Below are positions 1 to 10,188 of a DNA stretch of 64,000 nucleotides, piece after piece. The notes beneath the pieces are model-generated. The model was given only the letters and a program-made list of their open reading frames with translations, was not told the DNA's origin and ran no database searches. The translations under genes were made by a program, and so were the position numbers. Origin of the DNA: Asanoa ishikariensis (GTDB lineage Bacteria > Actinomycetota > Actinomycetes > Mycobacteriales > Micromonosporaceae); the NCBI RefSeq assembly GCF_900107455.1, contig NZ_FNQB01000003.1, positions 372,001 through 436,000 of the forward strand, written 5' to 3'. Each line of letters starts with the position of its first letter. The stretch's first letter is position 1.

Positions 1-1
1 G

Positions 2-1063
2 CTGAAGACCAAGGACTCCGGCCTCGCCGGGGTCGCGTACGAGGGATCCGGTGTGACGCTCTACTACAGCGGCGCGCTGCCACCCACGATGTCCGCCGCG
101 GTCGCCCGGGCCCGCGCGTACGGGTCGGTGACGGTGAAGCCGGCCGCCCACTCATTCGCCACACTTCAGCGCAACAGCGACAAGATCACTTCGGCCGCGG
201 TCAAGGCGGGAAGCGACATCCAGGCCGTTCACCTGGCGTACGACGGCAGCGGGCTCACCGTCGAGCGGCTGCCCGGAGACGCCGCCGCGACGATGGCGGG
301 CAAGCGGGCGCGGCTCGGCCTGGCCGCCGCCGTCCCCGCCCAGCAGATCGTCAAGACCGCGCGGGTCGACGTGCCCGTCACCATCACGACCGGCACCGAG
401 ACGATCGAGCCCGGGTACAGCCGCACCGACGACTTCGCACCCTGGAACGGCGGCGCGCGATGGGAGTCGTGGCGCAACGGTGCCGGGCGCCTGGTCTGCA
501 CCACGGGTTTCGGCACGAAGAACAGTGCCGGGCAGCGCTTCGTCCTGACCGCCGCGCACTGCGCCACGCCGCCCGACTACGCCCAACAAGGGCTGGGCGC
601 CACCCTGGAATACATGGGGCCCTTCTACGACCAGTCGGTGTCCTACGACCTCGGGATCATCCGGGCGAACGGATCGTCGACCATCTTCGACGGCACGAAC
701 ACCACCTCGAACACCAGGCACGTCGCCGGCTGGGCGCACTGGTCCACGAACCAGCTCGTCTGCCAGTCCGGCATCACCAGCGGCACGGTCTGCGGCATCC
801 GGCAGCAGAACAGCATGGACAAGATCATGGGATGCTGCGATTCCGACGGCGACCAGGGCTACACGATCCGGGGGCTCATCCGGGCGCCCCGGGACGGCGG
901 CGGCATCGCGTTCCGCAAGGGAGACAGCGGCGGCCCGGTCTTCACGATCAGCGGCGCGGACGTGCTCGCCAAGGGCATCTCGTCGCTCGGAGCGGACACC
1001 TCGACCCTGTACTTCCAGGACTGGGCCGACGTCACCCGGATCTGGGGTCTGACCCCGTTCTGA
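2..1063 (+). CDS. secreted trypsin-like (S1) serine protease, 5' partial
   Basis: The reading frame is open from the first complete codon, so the true start, signal peptide and most of a likely pro-region lie outside the window; a GTG at 53 is probably internal. The catalytic triad of chymotrypsin-fold proteases is visible: TAAHC near 548-562, an Asp in SYDLGII near 645, and GDSGGPV near 922-942. Several Cys residues around these motifs could form disulfides, as expected for an exported enzyme. The first 130 or so residues have no triad motif and look like an N-terminal propeptide. Substrate unknown. The gene ends just before a strong hairpin and stands alone. Confidence 0.85.
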   Translation: MKTKDSGLAGVAYEGSGVTLYYSGALPPTMSAAVARARAYGSVTVKPAAHSFATLQRNSDKITSAAVKAGSDIQAVHLAYDGSGLTVERLPGDAAATMAGKRARLGLAAAVPAQQIVKTARVDVPVTITTGTETIEPGYSRTDDFAPWNGGARWESWRNGAGRLVCTTGFGTKNSAGQRFVLTAAHCATPPDYAQQGLGATLEYMGPFYDQSVSYDLGIIRANGSSTIFDGTNTTSNTRHVAGWAHWSTNQLVCQSGITSGTVCGIRQQNSMDKIMGCCDSDGDQGYTIRGLIRAPRDGGGIAFRKGDSGGPVFTISGADVLAKGISSLGADTSTLYFQDWADVTRIWGLTPF

Positions 1064-1071
1064 TCCTGACC

Positions 1072-1107
1072 ACCGTCGCCAGGCCCGTTCGTGGGCCTGG
1101 CGACGGT
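1072..1107. terminator. perfect 15-bp hairpin downstream of the protease
   Basis: Two 15-base arms (ACCGTCGCCAGGCCC and its exact complement) enclose a 6-nt loop. It starts 9 bp after the protease stop and 17 bp before the stop of the convergent permease gene. No T-run follows, which is common for actinobacterial terminators, and it could serve both directions. Confidence 0.75.
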
Positions 1108-1124
1108 GAAGGTCTCGGGAGCGG

Positions 1125-1925
1125 CTAGCGGTCCAGGTTGCGGTAGCGGGCCACCGACAGCGGGAAGAACACCGCGATCAGCAGGACCGGCCACACGACC
1201 GCCATCAGGATCGCGTGTTGGGCCACCCACGAGTCGCCGCCCCAGCCGGGGTTGCCGAACAGCTCGCGGGCCGCGCCGACCGTTGACGACAGTGGGTTCC
1301 ACTCGGCGATCGTGCCCAGCCAGCCCGGCATCGTCGACGGCGCCGCGAAGGTGTTGGAGAGGAAGCCCAGCGGCCAGACCAGGATCTGCACCGCGACCAG
1401 GGCACCTTCGCCGCGTACGACCAGGCCCAGGTAGATGCCGATCCAGAGCATCGCGAACCGCAGCAGCAGCAACAGCCCGAACGCCGCCAGCGCCGCTGCC
1501 AGGCCTGAGTGCCAGCGCCAGCCGATCGCCAGGCCGGACAGGGCCAGCACGCTCAGCGAGACGACGGCGTTGAGCAGGTCCGCGACGCTGCGTCCGACGA
1601 CCACCGCCGAGGACGCCATCGGCATCGAACGGAACCGGTCGGTGACACCGCGGGACACGTCGGTCTTGATGGCCTGGAAGGTGCCCTCCAGGCCGAACAC
1701 CATGGTCAGGGCCAGGGTGCCGGGGATCAGGAACTCCCGGTAGCCGGCCGCGCCGCTGCCGCCGGGCACGGTCATGCCGCCGCCCAGCAGGTAGCCGAAC
1801 ATCAGCACGATCATCACCGGGAACAGCAGCCCGATCACGACCTGGGCCGGCTGCCGCGCCCAGTGGTCGAGGTCGCGGCGGGTCAGGGTGGCGCCGTCGG
1901 CGAACGCCCAACGCAACCGGTTCAC
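1125..1925 (-). CDS. ABC-2 type exporter permease (DrrB-like)
   Basis: This 266-residue integral membrane protein has about six hydrophobic segments, beginning with one near residues 30-50 ([19 protein letters not shown]) after a basic cytoplasmic N-terminus. Length and pattern match DrrB-type permeases of the ABC-2 family, which pair with a single-domain ATPase to export drugs or lipids. The GTG start overlaps the ATPase stop in a GTGA, so the two are translationally coupled. The divergent TetR gene suggests the pair is induced by its substrate. The substrate cannot be read from sequence. Confidence 0.85.
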   Translation of the reverse strand: MNRLRWAFADGATLTRRDLDHWARQPAQVVIGLLFPVMIVLMFGYLLGGGMTVPGGSGAAGYREFLIPGTLALTMVFGLEGTFQAIKTDVSRGVTDRFRSMPMASSAVVVGRSVADLLNAVVSLSVLALSGLAIGWRWHSGLAAALAAFGLLLLLRFAMLWIGIYLGLVVRGEGALVAVQILVWPLGFLSNTFAAPSTMPGWLGTIAEWNPLSSTVGAARELFGNPGWGGDSWVAQHAILMAVVWPVLLIAVFFPLSVARYRNLDR

Positions 1926-2884
1926 GCGGTCACCTTCTCAGCGTCGGAGTTGGAGTCGGTGGCGGTCAGGTGCAGGAAGACCTCGTCGAGGGTGGGCCGG
2001 CGCAGGGTCACGTCGTCGACCGCGATCCCGGAGTCGGCCAGCGCGCGTACGGTCGCCGTCAACGCCGCCATCCGGTCGGTGACCGCGACACCCACGCGGC
2101 GGTGGTCCTCGTCGGTGTCCGGGGTGTCGCCCGTGATCCGGGCCAGCAGCGCCGCCGTGGCCGGCAGATCGACAAGGTCGGCGACGACCACGTCGATCCG
2201 GTCCCCGCCGAGCTGTCCCTTGAGGGCGGACGGTGTGCCCGTGGCGATGACCCGGCCGTGGTCGATCACCGTGACCTGGTCGGCGAGCCGGTCGACCTCC
2301 TCCAGGTACTGGGTTGTGAGCAGCACCGTCGTGCCGCCGGCGACCAGGGCGCGGACCGCGTCCCAGACCTCGCCGCGGCTGCGCGGGTCGAGCCCGGTGG
2401 TCGGCTCGTCGAGGAACAGCACCGGCGGCGCGGTGATCAGGCTCGCCGCCAGGTCGAGGCGGCGGCGCATCCCACCGGAGTACGTGCTGACCGCCCGTGT
2501 CCCGGTGTCGGCCAGCCCGAACTCGGCCAGCAGCGCGTCGGCCCGTGCCCGCGCGGCCACCCGGCCCAAGTGGTAGAGGCGACCGAACATCTCCAGGTTC
2601 TGCCGGCCGGACAGGATCTCGTCGACCGCCGCGTGCTGGCCGACCAGGCCGATGTGCGCGCGGACCCGGTCGGGCTCGCGGCGCACGTCGAACCCGGCCA
2701 CCGTCGCGGTGCCGTCGGTCGCGCGCAGCAGTGTGGTCAGGATCCGCACGAGCGTGGTCTTGCCCGCGCCGTTCGGACCGAGCAGCCCGTGCACCGAGCC
2801 CGCCGGTATCGCCAGGTCGACGCCGGCGAGCGCCTCGACCGAGCCGAACCGGCGGCGCAGGGCATGCGCCGTCACAGCCTCCAT
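1922..2884 (-). CDS. ABC exporter ATP-binding protein (DrrA-like)
   Basis: A 320-residue ATPase with Walker [10 protein letters not shown] near residue 40, signature YSGGM, and Walker [14 protein letters not shown]-terminal extension of about 90 residues resembles the DrrA family, where it contacts the permease. I start it at the ATG at 2884, preceded by AAGGGG; an in-frame extension to 2962 would run through the palindromic operator and is unlikely to be translated. It is first in a two-gene operon with the permease and is divergent from a TetR gene, an arrangement typical of inducible multidrug or antibiotic efflux. Confidence 0.88.
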   Translation of the reverse strand: MEAVTAHALRRRFGSVEALAGVDLAIPAGSVHGLLGPNGAGKTTLVRILTTLLRATDGTATVAGFDVRREPDRVRAHIGLVGQHAAVDEILSGRQNLEMFGRLYHLGRVAARARADALLAEFGLADTGTRAVSTYSGGMRRRLDLAASLITAPPVLFLDEPTTGLDPRSRGEVWDAVRALVAGGTTVLLTTQYLEEVDRLADQVTVIDHGRVIATGTPSALKGQLGGDRIDVVVADLVDLPATAALLARITGDTPDTDEDHRRVGVAVTDRMAALTATVRALADSGIAVDDVTLRRPTLDEVFLHLTATDSNSDAEKVTA

Positions 2885-2910
2885 GGGCCACCCCTTATGA
2901 TCAGTACGCT

Positions 2911-2948
2911 GTACGGAACGTTCCGTACGGCGTACGGTACACCGTACG
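2911..2948. promoter_or_regulatory. twin palindromic TetR operator
   Basis: The divergent ABC/TetR interval holds an 18-bp perfect palindrome, GTACGGAACGTTCCGTAC (2911-2928), followed by a second with arms CGTACGGT and ACCGTACG around AC (2931-2948). The two share the TACGG element and are about 20 bp apart centre to centre, as expected for two dimers on one face of the helix. The adjacent TetR protein is the obvious candidate to bind here and repress both directions. Confidence 0.75.
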
Positions 2949-2967
2949 GAACGAGGTGCCAAACGAA

Positions 2968-3711
2968 ATGGCGATCGAATACAGCGGAACCGGTGACCCG
3001 GCGCGCAGCATGGCGCTGCTGTGGCGTGCCGCCGACCGGGAAGGCCGCACGGGCCTGTCGGTCGACCGGATCGTCGCCGCGGCCATCGAGCTCGCCGACG
3101 GCGACGGGGTGGCGGCGCTGTCCATGCGCAAGGTCGCCGAGCGGCTCGGCGTCGGCGCGATGTCGCTCTACACGTACGTGCCCGGCAAGGGCGAGCTGAT
3201 CGACCTCATGATCGACCAGGTGCTCGGCGAGCCCGAACGCCCGGAGCTGCCCGCGAACTGGCGGGCCCGGCTCGAGCACGTCGCCCGCTCCAATCTGGCG
3301 CTCTACCGGGCGCACCCTTGGATGCTCCAGGTCGGCACTGCCCGGCCGCCGATGGGCCCGAACCTGCTCGCCAAGTACGACTACGAGCTCGGCGCGCTGG
3401 AGGGCACCGGCCTGTCCGACGTGGACATCGACACGGCGCTCACCTCGGTGCTGGCCTACGTGAACGGCGCCGCGTCCGCGGCCGTAGAGTCCGCCCAGGC
3501 GCCCGGCCGCAGCGGCATGAGCGACGAAGCGTGGTGGGAGGTGCAGGCACCCCTGCTGGAGAAGGTCTTCGACCCGAAACGGTTCCCCCTGGCCGCCCGC
3601 GTCGGTGCCGCCGCCGGCGAGGCGTACGGGCTGATCGACCCGGACCACGCCTTCGACTTCGGCCTGCAGCGGCTCCTGGACGGCATCGAGGCGTTCATCG
3701 CGAGCCGCTGA
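2968..3711 (+). CDS. TetR-family repressor (TetR_C_1 type)
   Basis: A 247-residue regulator with an N-terminal helix-turn-helix at about residues 30-75 (LSMRKVAERLGVGAMSLYTYVPGKGELIDLM) and a C-terminal ligand domain like that of the tetracycline repressor group. The ATG at 2968 is preferred because GAGG lies 11 bases upstream; a GTG at 2956 is the alternative. It is transcribed away from the DrrAB-like exporter and separated from it by two palindromes, so it most likely represses the exporter and itself until a ligand binds. The ligand is unknown. Confidence 0.88.
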   Translation: MAIEYSGTGDPARSMALLWRAADREGRTGLSVDRIVAAAIELADGDGVAALSMRKVAERLGVGAMSLYTYVPGKGELIDLMIDQVLGEPERPELPANWRARLEHVARSNLALYRAHPWMLQVGTARPPMGPNLLAKYDYELGALEGTGLSDVDIDTALTSVLAYVNGAASAAVESAQAPGRSGMSDEAWWEVQAPLLEKVFDPKRFPLAARVGAAAGEAYGLIDPDHAFDFGLQRLLDGIEAFIASR

Positions 3712-3754
3712 AACCCGGCTGCCCGTGGAGGCCCGAGCTGGATAGGTTGGCGTG

Positions 3755-4020
3755 ATGGACCTCGACCAGCGCCGTGAGCGGATCCTGTCCGCGTTCCTCC
3801 ACGACGGCCGCCTCACGTCGATCCCGGCCCGCGCCGCCAAGCGCCAGGTCGTGCTCGAGCACATCGTCACGGTCTTCGAGCCGGGCGTGAAGTTCCCGGA
3901 GAAAGAGGTCGACGCGGCCCTGCGGGCGTTCTACGAGCCGGACTGGGTCTCGCTGCGCCGCCACCTGATCGACACCGGCCTGATGGCCCGCGCCGACGGG
4001 CTCTACTGGCGCACCGGCGG

Positions 4021-4036
<16 letters not shown>
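3755..4036 (+). CDS. DUF2087 family protein
   Basis: A small 93-residue protein with the whole DUF2087 pattern: RILSAFLHDGRLTSIPA, then RQVVLEHIV, FEPGVKFPEKEVDAAL and DWVSLRRHLIDTGLMAR. The fold is predicted to be winged-helix-like and its role is not established; in other genomes it occurs alone or fused to regulators. Start could be GTG 3752 or ATG 3755. It follows the TetR gene by 43 bp and its last 16 bases overlap the convergent sigma-factor gene. Confidence 0.75.
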
Positions 4037-5226
<1,190 letters not shown>

Positions 5227-5275
5227 CGCCCGATTCTCGCTCGCGCACCGCCCGCCGCGCGGGCACACTGCCGGC

Positions 5276-6061
5276 GTGAGCGAGATACCGAGGTTCCTGC
5301 GCCCGTTCGTCGCCGAGCACCCCGACCTGCCGCCGCCCGTCGCGGTCGCGGCGAACCTCGACCTGTACCTGCCCGACGGCCCCGGACCACACCCGGTCGT
5401 CCTGCTCGTGCACGGCGGGCCGATCCCCGACGACCTCGACGTCCCGCCGCGTGGCTGGCCGGTCAAGCACGGCTACGCGGCCCTGCTGCGCGCCGCCGGG
5501 CTCGCCGCTGCCGTGGTCGACCACCGGCTGCACGTCGTCGACGGGACCGTCGACGCGGTCACCGCCGCCGCCGACGTCGCCGCCGCGACCGCCGCACTGC
5601 GGGCCCACCCGGACGTCGACGGCGACCGGGTGCTCTACTGGGCGTTCTCCGGCGGCGGGCTGCTGTCCGCCGACTGGATCCGGGCACGGCCGGCCTGGCT
5701 GCGGGCGATCTTCCTGAGCTACCCGCTGCTGGCCTCGCCGGCGCCGTACCTACCGGAAGAGGACCGTCTGACCATCGACCCGCGGTTCGCGCCGATCGAC
5801 GCGGTCGCCGAGGCCGGCGCCGCCGCGCCGCTGATCGTGCTGACCCGCTGCGGCCGGGAACGCCCGCTGCTGGCCGGGTTCGTCGAGCAGTTCGTCGCCG
5901 CCGCGTCCCCGGAGATCATCGACGTGCCGGACGGGCAGCACGCGTTCGACGTCCTCGACGACATCGACCAGTCCCGGGCCGCCCTGACCAGGGCCGTCGC
6001 CCGTGCGGCGGAGGTGCTGAACGAGAAGGTGATTTACGATCCGGAACGTGCCGCCCGCTGA
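5276..6061 (+). CDS. alpha/beta hydrolase
   Basis: A 261-residue cytoplasmic hydrolase. The oxyanion-hole motif HGGP follows a beta-strand (PVVLLVHGG) near residue 45. The probable nucleophile is the Ser of WAFSGGG, a variant of GxSxG with Ala at the first position, and DGQHAFD near residue 225 supplies the His. This resembles acyl-esterase and dienelactone-hydrolase-type enzymes, but the substrate is unknown. The GTG start is 49 bp from the divergent sigma-factor start. Its 3' end overlaps the next gene by 14 bp, suggesting coupled translation. Confidence 0.72.
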   Translation: MSEIPRFLRPFVAEHPDLPPPVAVAANLDLYLPDGPGPHPVVLLVHGGPIPDDLDVPPRGWPVKHGYAALLRAAGLAAAVVDHRLHVVDGTVDAVTAAADVAAATAALRAHPDVDGDRVLYWAFSGGGLLSADWIRARPAWLRAIFLSYPLLASPAPYLPEEDRLTIDPRFAPIDAVAEAGAAAPLIVLTRCGRERPLLAGFVEQFVAAASPEIIDVPDGQHAFDVLDDIDQSRAALTRAVARAAEVLNEKVIYDPERAAR

Positions 6062-7031
6062 ACCGCTCGTCGTCGACGACTCCGCCGCCTCACCCGACCT
6101 CGCCGCCCTGCGGCGGGCACTGGACGTTCGCGACTGGGACGCCGCGACCGGAGTCCTGGCCGGCCCGCGCACCGACGGCCGCACGATGCTGATCCGCTGG
6201 GCGGCCAAGGACGCCGACCTCGACTTCCTGCGCAAGATCCACGAGAGCGACCCGGCGGACAGCACCGCCGGCGCCATGCTCGGGGAGCGCCTGATCCTCG
6301 ACGCGTGGGCGATCCGCAGCACCAGACGGGCGCGCCACGTGTCCCAGGCGCAGTTCGACGCCTTCCACGCCGGCCTGGTCGAAGCGGAGCAGGTGCTCGC
6401 CGCCACCGCCGCCCATGACCCGGCCGACCCCGCGGTCTGGACCTCGCGGCTCAAGACCGCCCGCGGCCTGGAGATGGGCGAGGCCGAGACCCGCCGCCGG
6501 TACGCCGCCCTGGCCGCGATCGACCCGCACCACACCAGCGGCCAGTGGCAGCTCATGCAGCGGCTGTGCCCGAAATGGAGCGGCTCGCTGGACGCGATGC
6601 ACGCGTTCGCCCGCGAGTGCATGCTGGCCGCCCCCGAGGGCGGGCACGCCGGGTTCCTCGTCGCGGACGCGTACCTGGAGGAGGTCGGTGACCTGCCCGA
6701 CGCGGCGGCGCAGTCGCGCTTCCTCGGTCACCGCAGCGTCCGCGCGGCGCTGCGCGAAGCCGCAGCGCGTTCCGTGCTGCATCCCTCGTTCACGCGTACG
6801 CCCGGCTGGGTCCAGGTCGCTGGCACGTTCGGGATGATCCTCAGCTACGCCGGCGAGCTCGACCTGGCCCACCGCAGCTTCCAGCTCGTCGGGCCGTGGG
6901 TCTCGGCGTACCCGTGGGGTGCGACGGCCGACCCGGTCGGCTACTTCCGGCGGATCCGGGCCGAGTCCGCCACCGGCCGGCAGCGCGCCACCGCGGCCGT
7001 GCGACGGGCGTTAGGGCGCCCGCCGCGCTGA
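6048..7031 (+). CDS. helical-repeat protein of unknown function
   Basis: A 327-residue soluble, Ala-rich, predominantly helical protein without signal peptide or membrane segments. Phrases such as AAHDPADPAVWTSRLKTARGL and AAIDPHHTSGQWQLMQRL suggest TPR-like helical hairpins, and it resembles actinobacterial proteins annotated DUF4034, though I am not certain. It begins inside the end of the hydrolase gene (GTG at 6048), so the two are probably co-transcribed. It carries one rare TTA codon (7011-7013) three codons after GRQRATAAVRRA, close to the C-terminus. Confidence 0.6.
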   Translation: MPPAEPLVVDDSAASPDLAALRRALDVRDWDAATGVLAGPRTDGRTMLIRWAAKDADLDFLRKIHESDPADSTAGAMLGERLILDAWAIRSTRRARHVSQAQFDAFHAGLVEAEQVLAATAAHDPADPAVWTSRLKTARGLEMGEAETRRRYAALAAIDPHHTSGQWQLMQRLCPKWSGSLDAMHAFARECMLAAPEGGHAGFLVADAYLEEVGDLPDAAAQSRFLGHRSVRAALREAAARSVLHPSFTRTPGWVQVAGTFGMILSYAGELDLAHRSFQLVGPWVSAYPWGATADPVGYFRRIRAESATGRQRATAAVRRALGRPPR

Positions 7032-7080
7032 TTGTCCGGCGGGACCGCGGCACCACAAAAGATCATTTACGCTCCGGCGC

Positions 7081-8778
7081 ATGTCCGCCATGATCCGCAC
7101 CGAGGTCGACGGGGTGCCGACCCTCGTCGCGCCGACGGTCGGGCCACGCCGGGCCGGACTGGTGTTCCGGGTCGGGCAGGCCGACGAGACCCTGGCCCGG
7201 CGGGGCATCACCCACCTGGTCGAGCACCTCGCACTGCACCCGATCGGCGGCAGCGCCTACCACCACAACGGCAGCACCGGCCTGACCGCCACCACGTTCT
7301 ACGTCCAGGGCGACGACGGCGACATCGTCGACTTCCTCGCCCGCGTCACCCGGTCGCTGACCGAGCCGGACACCGGGCGCCTGCCGGCCGAACGCGACGT
7401 GCTGCGCACCGAGGAACACGGACGCGGCACCGGGCCGACCCGCGACCTGCCGCTGTGGCGGTACGGCGCGCAGGGCTACGGCCTGGTCAGCTACCCCGAG
7501 TGGGGACTGCACGCGATCACCCCGGACGACGTGCGCGCCTGGGCCGCGGCCCACTTCACCCTGGACAACGCCGTGCTGTGGATCGCCGGCGACGGCGTGC
7601 CGGCCGGGCTGCGCCTGCACCTGCCGTCCGGCCGGCGGCTGCCAGTCCCGGCGGCCACCTCGACGCTGCCGGTCGCCCCGGCCTTCTTCGCCAGCGGCGG
7701 GCCGCACACCGCGGTCGACGCGGTCGTGCCCGAGTCGCCGGCCGCCCTCGTCTACGCCCACCTGCTCCAGCGCCGCCTGCACCGGTCGCTGCGGCTCGAG
7801 GGCGGGCTGTCGTACACCACCGCCGTCGAGTATGCCGAGCGCGGCGACGGCCAGGCGGTGCTCAGCGCGTACGCCGACGCGCTGCCCGACAAGCAGGGCG
7901 CGGTGCTCGGCGGATTCGTCGACGTGCTCGCCGGACTGTTCGCCGTCCCCGCCGCAGACGCGGAGGTCGCGACCGCGCGCGCCACCGCCGTCCGCGAGGC
8001 CGCCGCGCCCGACGCCGCCGCCAACGAGCTGCCCACGCAGGCGTTCCGGCTGCTCACCGGCCGCCCGCTGGGCGACGCCGCGAGCGAGGTCGAGGAACTG
8101 CGGGCGGTCACCGCCGAGGCGGCGCACGAGGTCGCCCGGGCGGTGCGCGCGACGGCGCTGCTGATGACGCCGCCCGGCGGTGCCCAATGGGCCGGGTACA
8201 CCCAGGCGCCGATCGCCTCGGAGACCCGGGCCGGCGGACGCGGCCACGTGCCCGTCGGTGGCGGCGGGCCGACGATCCACGTCGGCGACGACGGCGTCAG
8301 CGCGGTCGACACCGACGGCAAGATCGCCACCGTGCGGTTCGCGGAGTGCGCCGCCGTGCTGGTCAATCCGGACGGATCGCGGGTGGTGATCGGCCACGAC
8401 GGGATGGTGGTCGTCGTCGAGCCCGCCCGCTACGCCGACCTGCACGCCGGGACCATCGACCGACGGGTGCCGGCCGAGCTGCTCGTGCCGATGCCGGGCC
8501 GCCCGTCAGAGTCGTCGCCGGAATCCGCTCCCGTGTCCGCGCGGCGCCGCCGGCTCGTGCCGGCCTGGCGCGACTGGCTCATGCCGGCGTGGCTGCGGGT
8601 GGGAGCGCTCGGACTCGTCACCGTCGTGGTCGGTGGTGCCGCGCTGGCGTACACGGTGGGGATGATCGCGGGTGTCGCCCAGGTCCGGGTGCTGGGTCTG
8701 ATCGGCGGGTGGCTGATCGCCGGCTGGGTCGGGCGGGCGTTCCTGCGGGCCTGGTCCGCGCAGCGGGCCGGATCATGA
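7081..8778 (+). CDS. membrane-anchored M16-like (insulinase family) peptidase
   Basis: A 565-residue protein whose N-terminal half carries the inverted zinc motif HLVEH (near residue 46), the M16 hallmark, followed about 75 residues later by a conserved Glu in LRTEEHG. The middle (LEGGLSYTTAVEY) resembles the inactive second M16 half. It then departs from the family: a beta-rich segment with DGSRVVIGHDGMVVVVEPARY, a basic linker, and two hydrophobic segments near residues 505-550. Classic M16 enzymes are soluble, so this one appears tethered to the membrane with its catalytic half probably cytoplasmic. The gene stands alone; the substrate is unknown. Confidence 0.72.
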   Translation: MSAMIRTEVDGVPTLVAPTVGPRRAGLVFRVGQADETLARRGITHLVEHLALHPIGGSAYHHNGSTGLTATTFYVQGDDGDIVDFLARVTRSLTEPDTGRLPAERDVLRTEEHGRGTGPTRDLPLWRYGAQGYGLVSYPEWGLHAITPDDVRAWAAAHFTLDNAVLWIAGDGVPAGLRLHLPSGRRLPVPAATSTLPVAPAFFASGGPHTAVDAVVPESPAALVYAHLLQRRLHRSLRLEGGLSYTTAVEYAERGDGQAVLSAYADALPDKQGAVLGGFVDVLAGLFAVPAADAEVATARATAVREAAAPDAAANELPTQAFRLLTGRPLGDAASEVEELRAVTAEAAHEVARAVRATALLMTPPGGAQWAGYTQAPIASETRAGGRGHVPVGGGGPTIHVGDDGVSAVDTDGKIATVRFAECAAVLVNPDGSRVVIGHDGMVVVVEPARYADLHAGTIDRRVPAELLVPMPGRPSESSPESAPVSARRRRLVPAWRDWLMPAWLRVGALGLVTVVVGGAALAYTVGMIAGVAQVRVLGLIGGWLIAGWVGRAFLRAWSAQRAGS

Positions 8779-8794
8779 TGCGAGAATCGCCTGC

Positions 8795-9745
8795 GTGAGA
8801 GCTCCCACCTTCGACGACGTCCGCTCCGCCGCCGACCGGATCGCCGGGGTCGCGCACCGCACCCCGGTCGTGCGGTCCCGGACCCTGGACGCGCGCGCCG
8901 GCGCCCAGGTGTTCCTCAAGTGCGAGAACCTGCAGCGGATCGGCGCGTTCAAGTTCCGGGGCGCCTACAACGCGGTGTCGCGGCTGTCGGACGCGCAGCT
9001 CTCCCGGGGCATCGCCGCCTACTCGTCCGGCAACCACGCCCAGGCGGTCGCCCTCGCCGCCCGCGAGCTCGGCAGCACGGCGGTGATCCTGATGCCGGCC
9101 GACACCCCGGAGTCCAAGCGCGCGGCCGTCGAAGGGTACGGGGCGGAGCTGCACACCTACGACCGCTACACCGGCGACCGGGTCGCGCTCGGCGAGGCCC
9201 TGGCGGCGTCGCGGGGGCTGACGTTGATCCCGCCGTACGAGCACCCCGACGTGATCGCCGGCCAGGGCACCGCGGCGCTGGAACTGCTCGACGAGGCCGG
9301 CTCGTTGGACACGGTCGTGGCGCCGGTCGGTGGCGGCGGGCTGATCGCCGGGACCGCGACGGCCGCCAAGGGCCTGCATCCCGGCATCCGGGTGGTCGGC
9401 GTCGAGCCGGTCGACGGCGACGACACCCGCCGGTCCCTGGCCGCCGGTGAGCGCGTACGCATCCCGGTGCCCCGCACGATCGCCGACGGGCAGGCCGCCG
9501 ACATCCCCGGCGAGCTCACCTTCTCGGTCAACCGCCGGCTCGTCGACGAGATCGTCCTGGTCACCGACGACCAGATCCGCGACGCGATGCGGTTCGCCTT
9601 CGACCGCCTCAAGATCGTGCTCGAGCCCAGCGGGGCGACCGGACTGGCCGCCGTGCTCACCGGACAGCTCAGCGGCCGCGTCGGCGTTATCCTCTCCGGC
9701 GGCAACATCGACACCGCGCGGTTCGCGAAACTGCTGGCCGGCTGA
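8795..9745 (+). CDS. PLP-dependent threonine/serine dehydratase family enzyme
   Basis: A 316-residue fold-type II PLP enzyme. The cofactor lysine lies in GAFKFRGAYNA near residue 53, the Asn contact in SSGNHAQA, the phosphate loop in PVGGGGLIAG and a conserved SGGN near the C-terminus. The enzyme would eliminate water and ammonia from L-threonine or L-serine, or act as a serine racemase; it lacks the C-terminal ACT domain of biosynthetic IlvA, so a catabolic dehydratase or racemase is more likely. The GTG start follows the peptidase stop by 16 bp. A short AraC-type gene follows 12 bp later. Confidence 0.85.
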   Translation: MRAPTFDDVRSAADRIAGVAHRTPVVRSRTLDARAGAQVFLKCENLQRIGAFKFRGAYNAVSRLSDAQLSRGIAAYSSGNHAQAVALAARELGSTAVILMPADTPESKRAAVEGYGAELHTYDRYTGDRVALGEALAASRGLTLIPPYEHPDVIAGQGTAALELLDEAGSLDTVVAPVGGGGLIAGTATAAKGLHPGIRVVGVEPVDGDDTRRSLAAGERVRIPVPRTIADGQAADIPGELTFSVNRRLVDEIVLVTDDQIRDAMRFAFDRLKIVLEPSGATGLAAVLTGQLSGRVGVILSGGNIDTARFAKLLAG

Positions 9746-9757
9746 CATGGTGGACGG

Positions 9758-10153
9758 GTGAACCTGGAAGACCTGGTCCGGCTGCGCCGCGCCCGCGACG
9801 CGATGGACCGCGACTACGCCGAGCCGCTCGACGTGCCGATGCTGGCCCGGGGCGCCCTGATGTCACCCGGTCACTTCTCCCGCAGTTTCCGTGCCGCGTT
9901 CGGCGAGACGCCGTACAGCTATCTGATGACCCGCCGGATCGAGCGGGCCAAGGCCCTGCTGCGGCGCGGCGACCTGTCGGTGACGGAGGTCTGCTTCGCC
10001 GTCGGATGTACGTCGCTGGGCTCGTTCAGCACCCGGTTCACCGAGCTCGTCGGCGAGAGCCCGAGCGCGTACCGGTCCCGCAGCCACGACGACGGCGCCG
10101 CGATCCCACCCTGCGTCGCCAAGATCTACACGCGGCCGATCAGGAACGGATAA
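9758..10153 (+). CDS. short AraC-type helix-turn-helix regulator
   Basis: A 131-residue protein made almost only of the AraC DNA-binding domain: helix one LDVPMLARGALMSPGHFSRSFRAAFGETPYSYL and helix two LSVTEVCFAVGCTSLGSFSTRFTELVGESPSAYR. There is no N-terminal sensor domain, so it resembles SoxS/MarA-size regulators. The GTG start is 12 bp after the dehydratase gene, and a glyoxalase-like gene follows by 35 bp; stand-alone AraC domains next to glyoxalase-fold genes are common in actinobacteria. The target is most likely local. Confidence 0.82.
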   Translation: MNLEDLVRLRRARDAMDRDYAEPLDVPMLARGALMSPGHFSRSFRAAFGETPYSYLMTRRIERAKALLRRGDLSVTEVCFAVGCTSLGSFSTRFTELVGESPSAYRSRSHDDGAAIPPCVAKIYTRPIRNG

Positions 10154-10188
10154 GCGCGACCCGGTGGCCGCCCACTAGCGTGTGCGGC

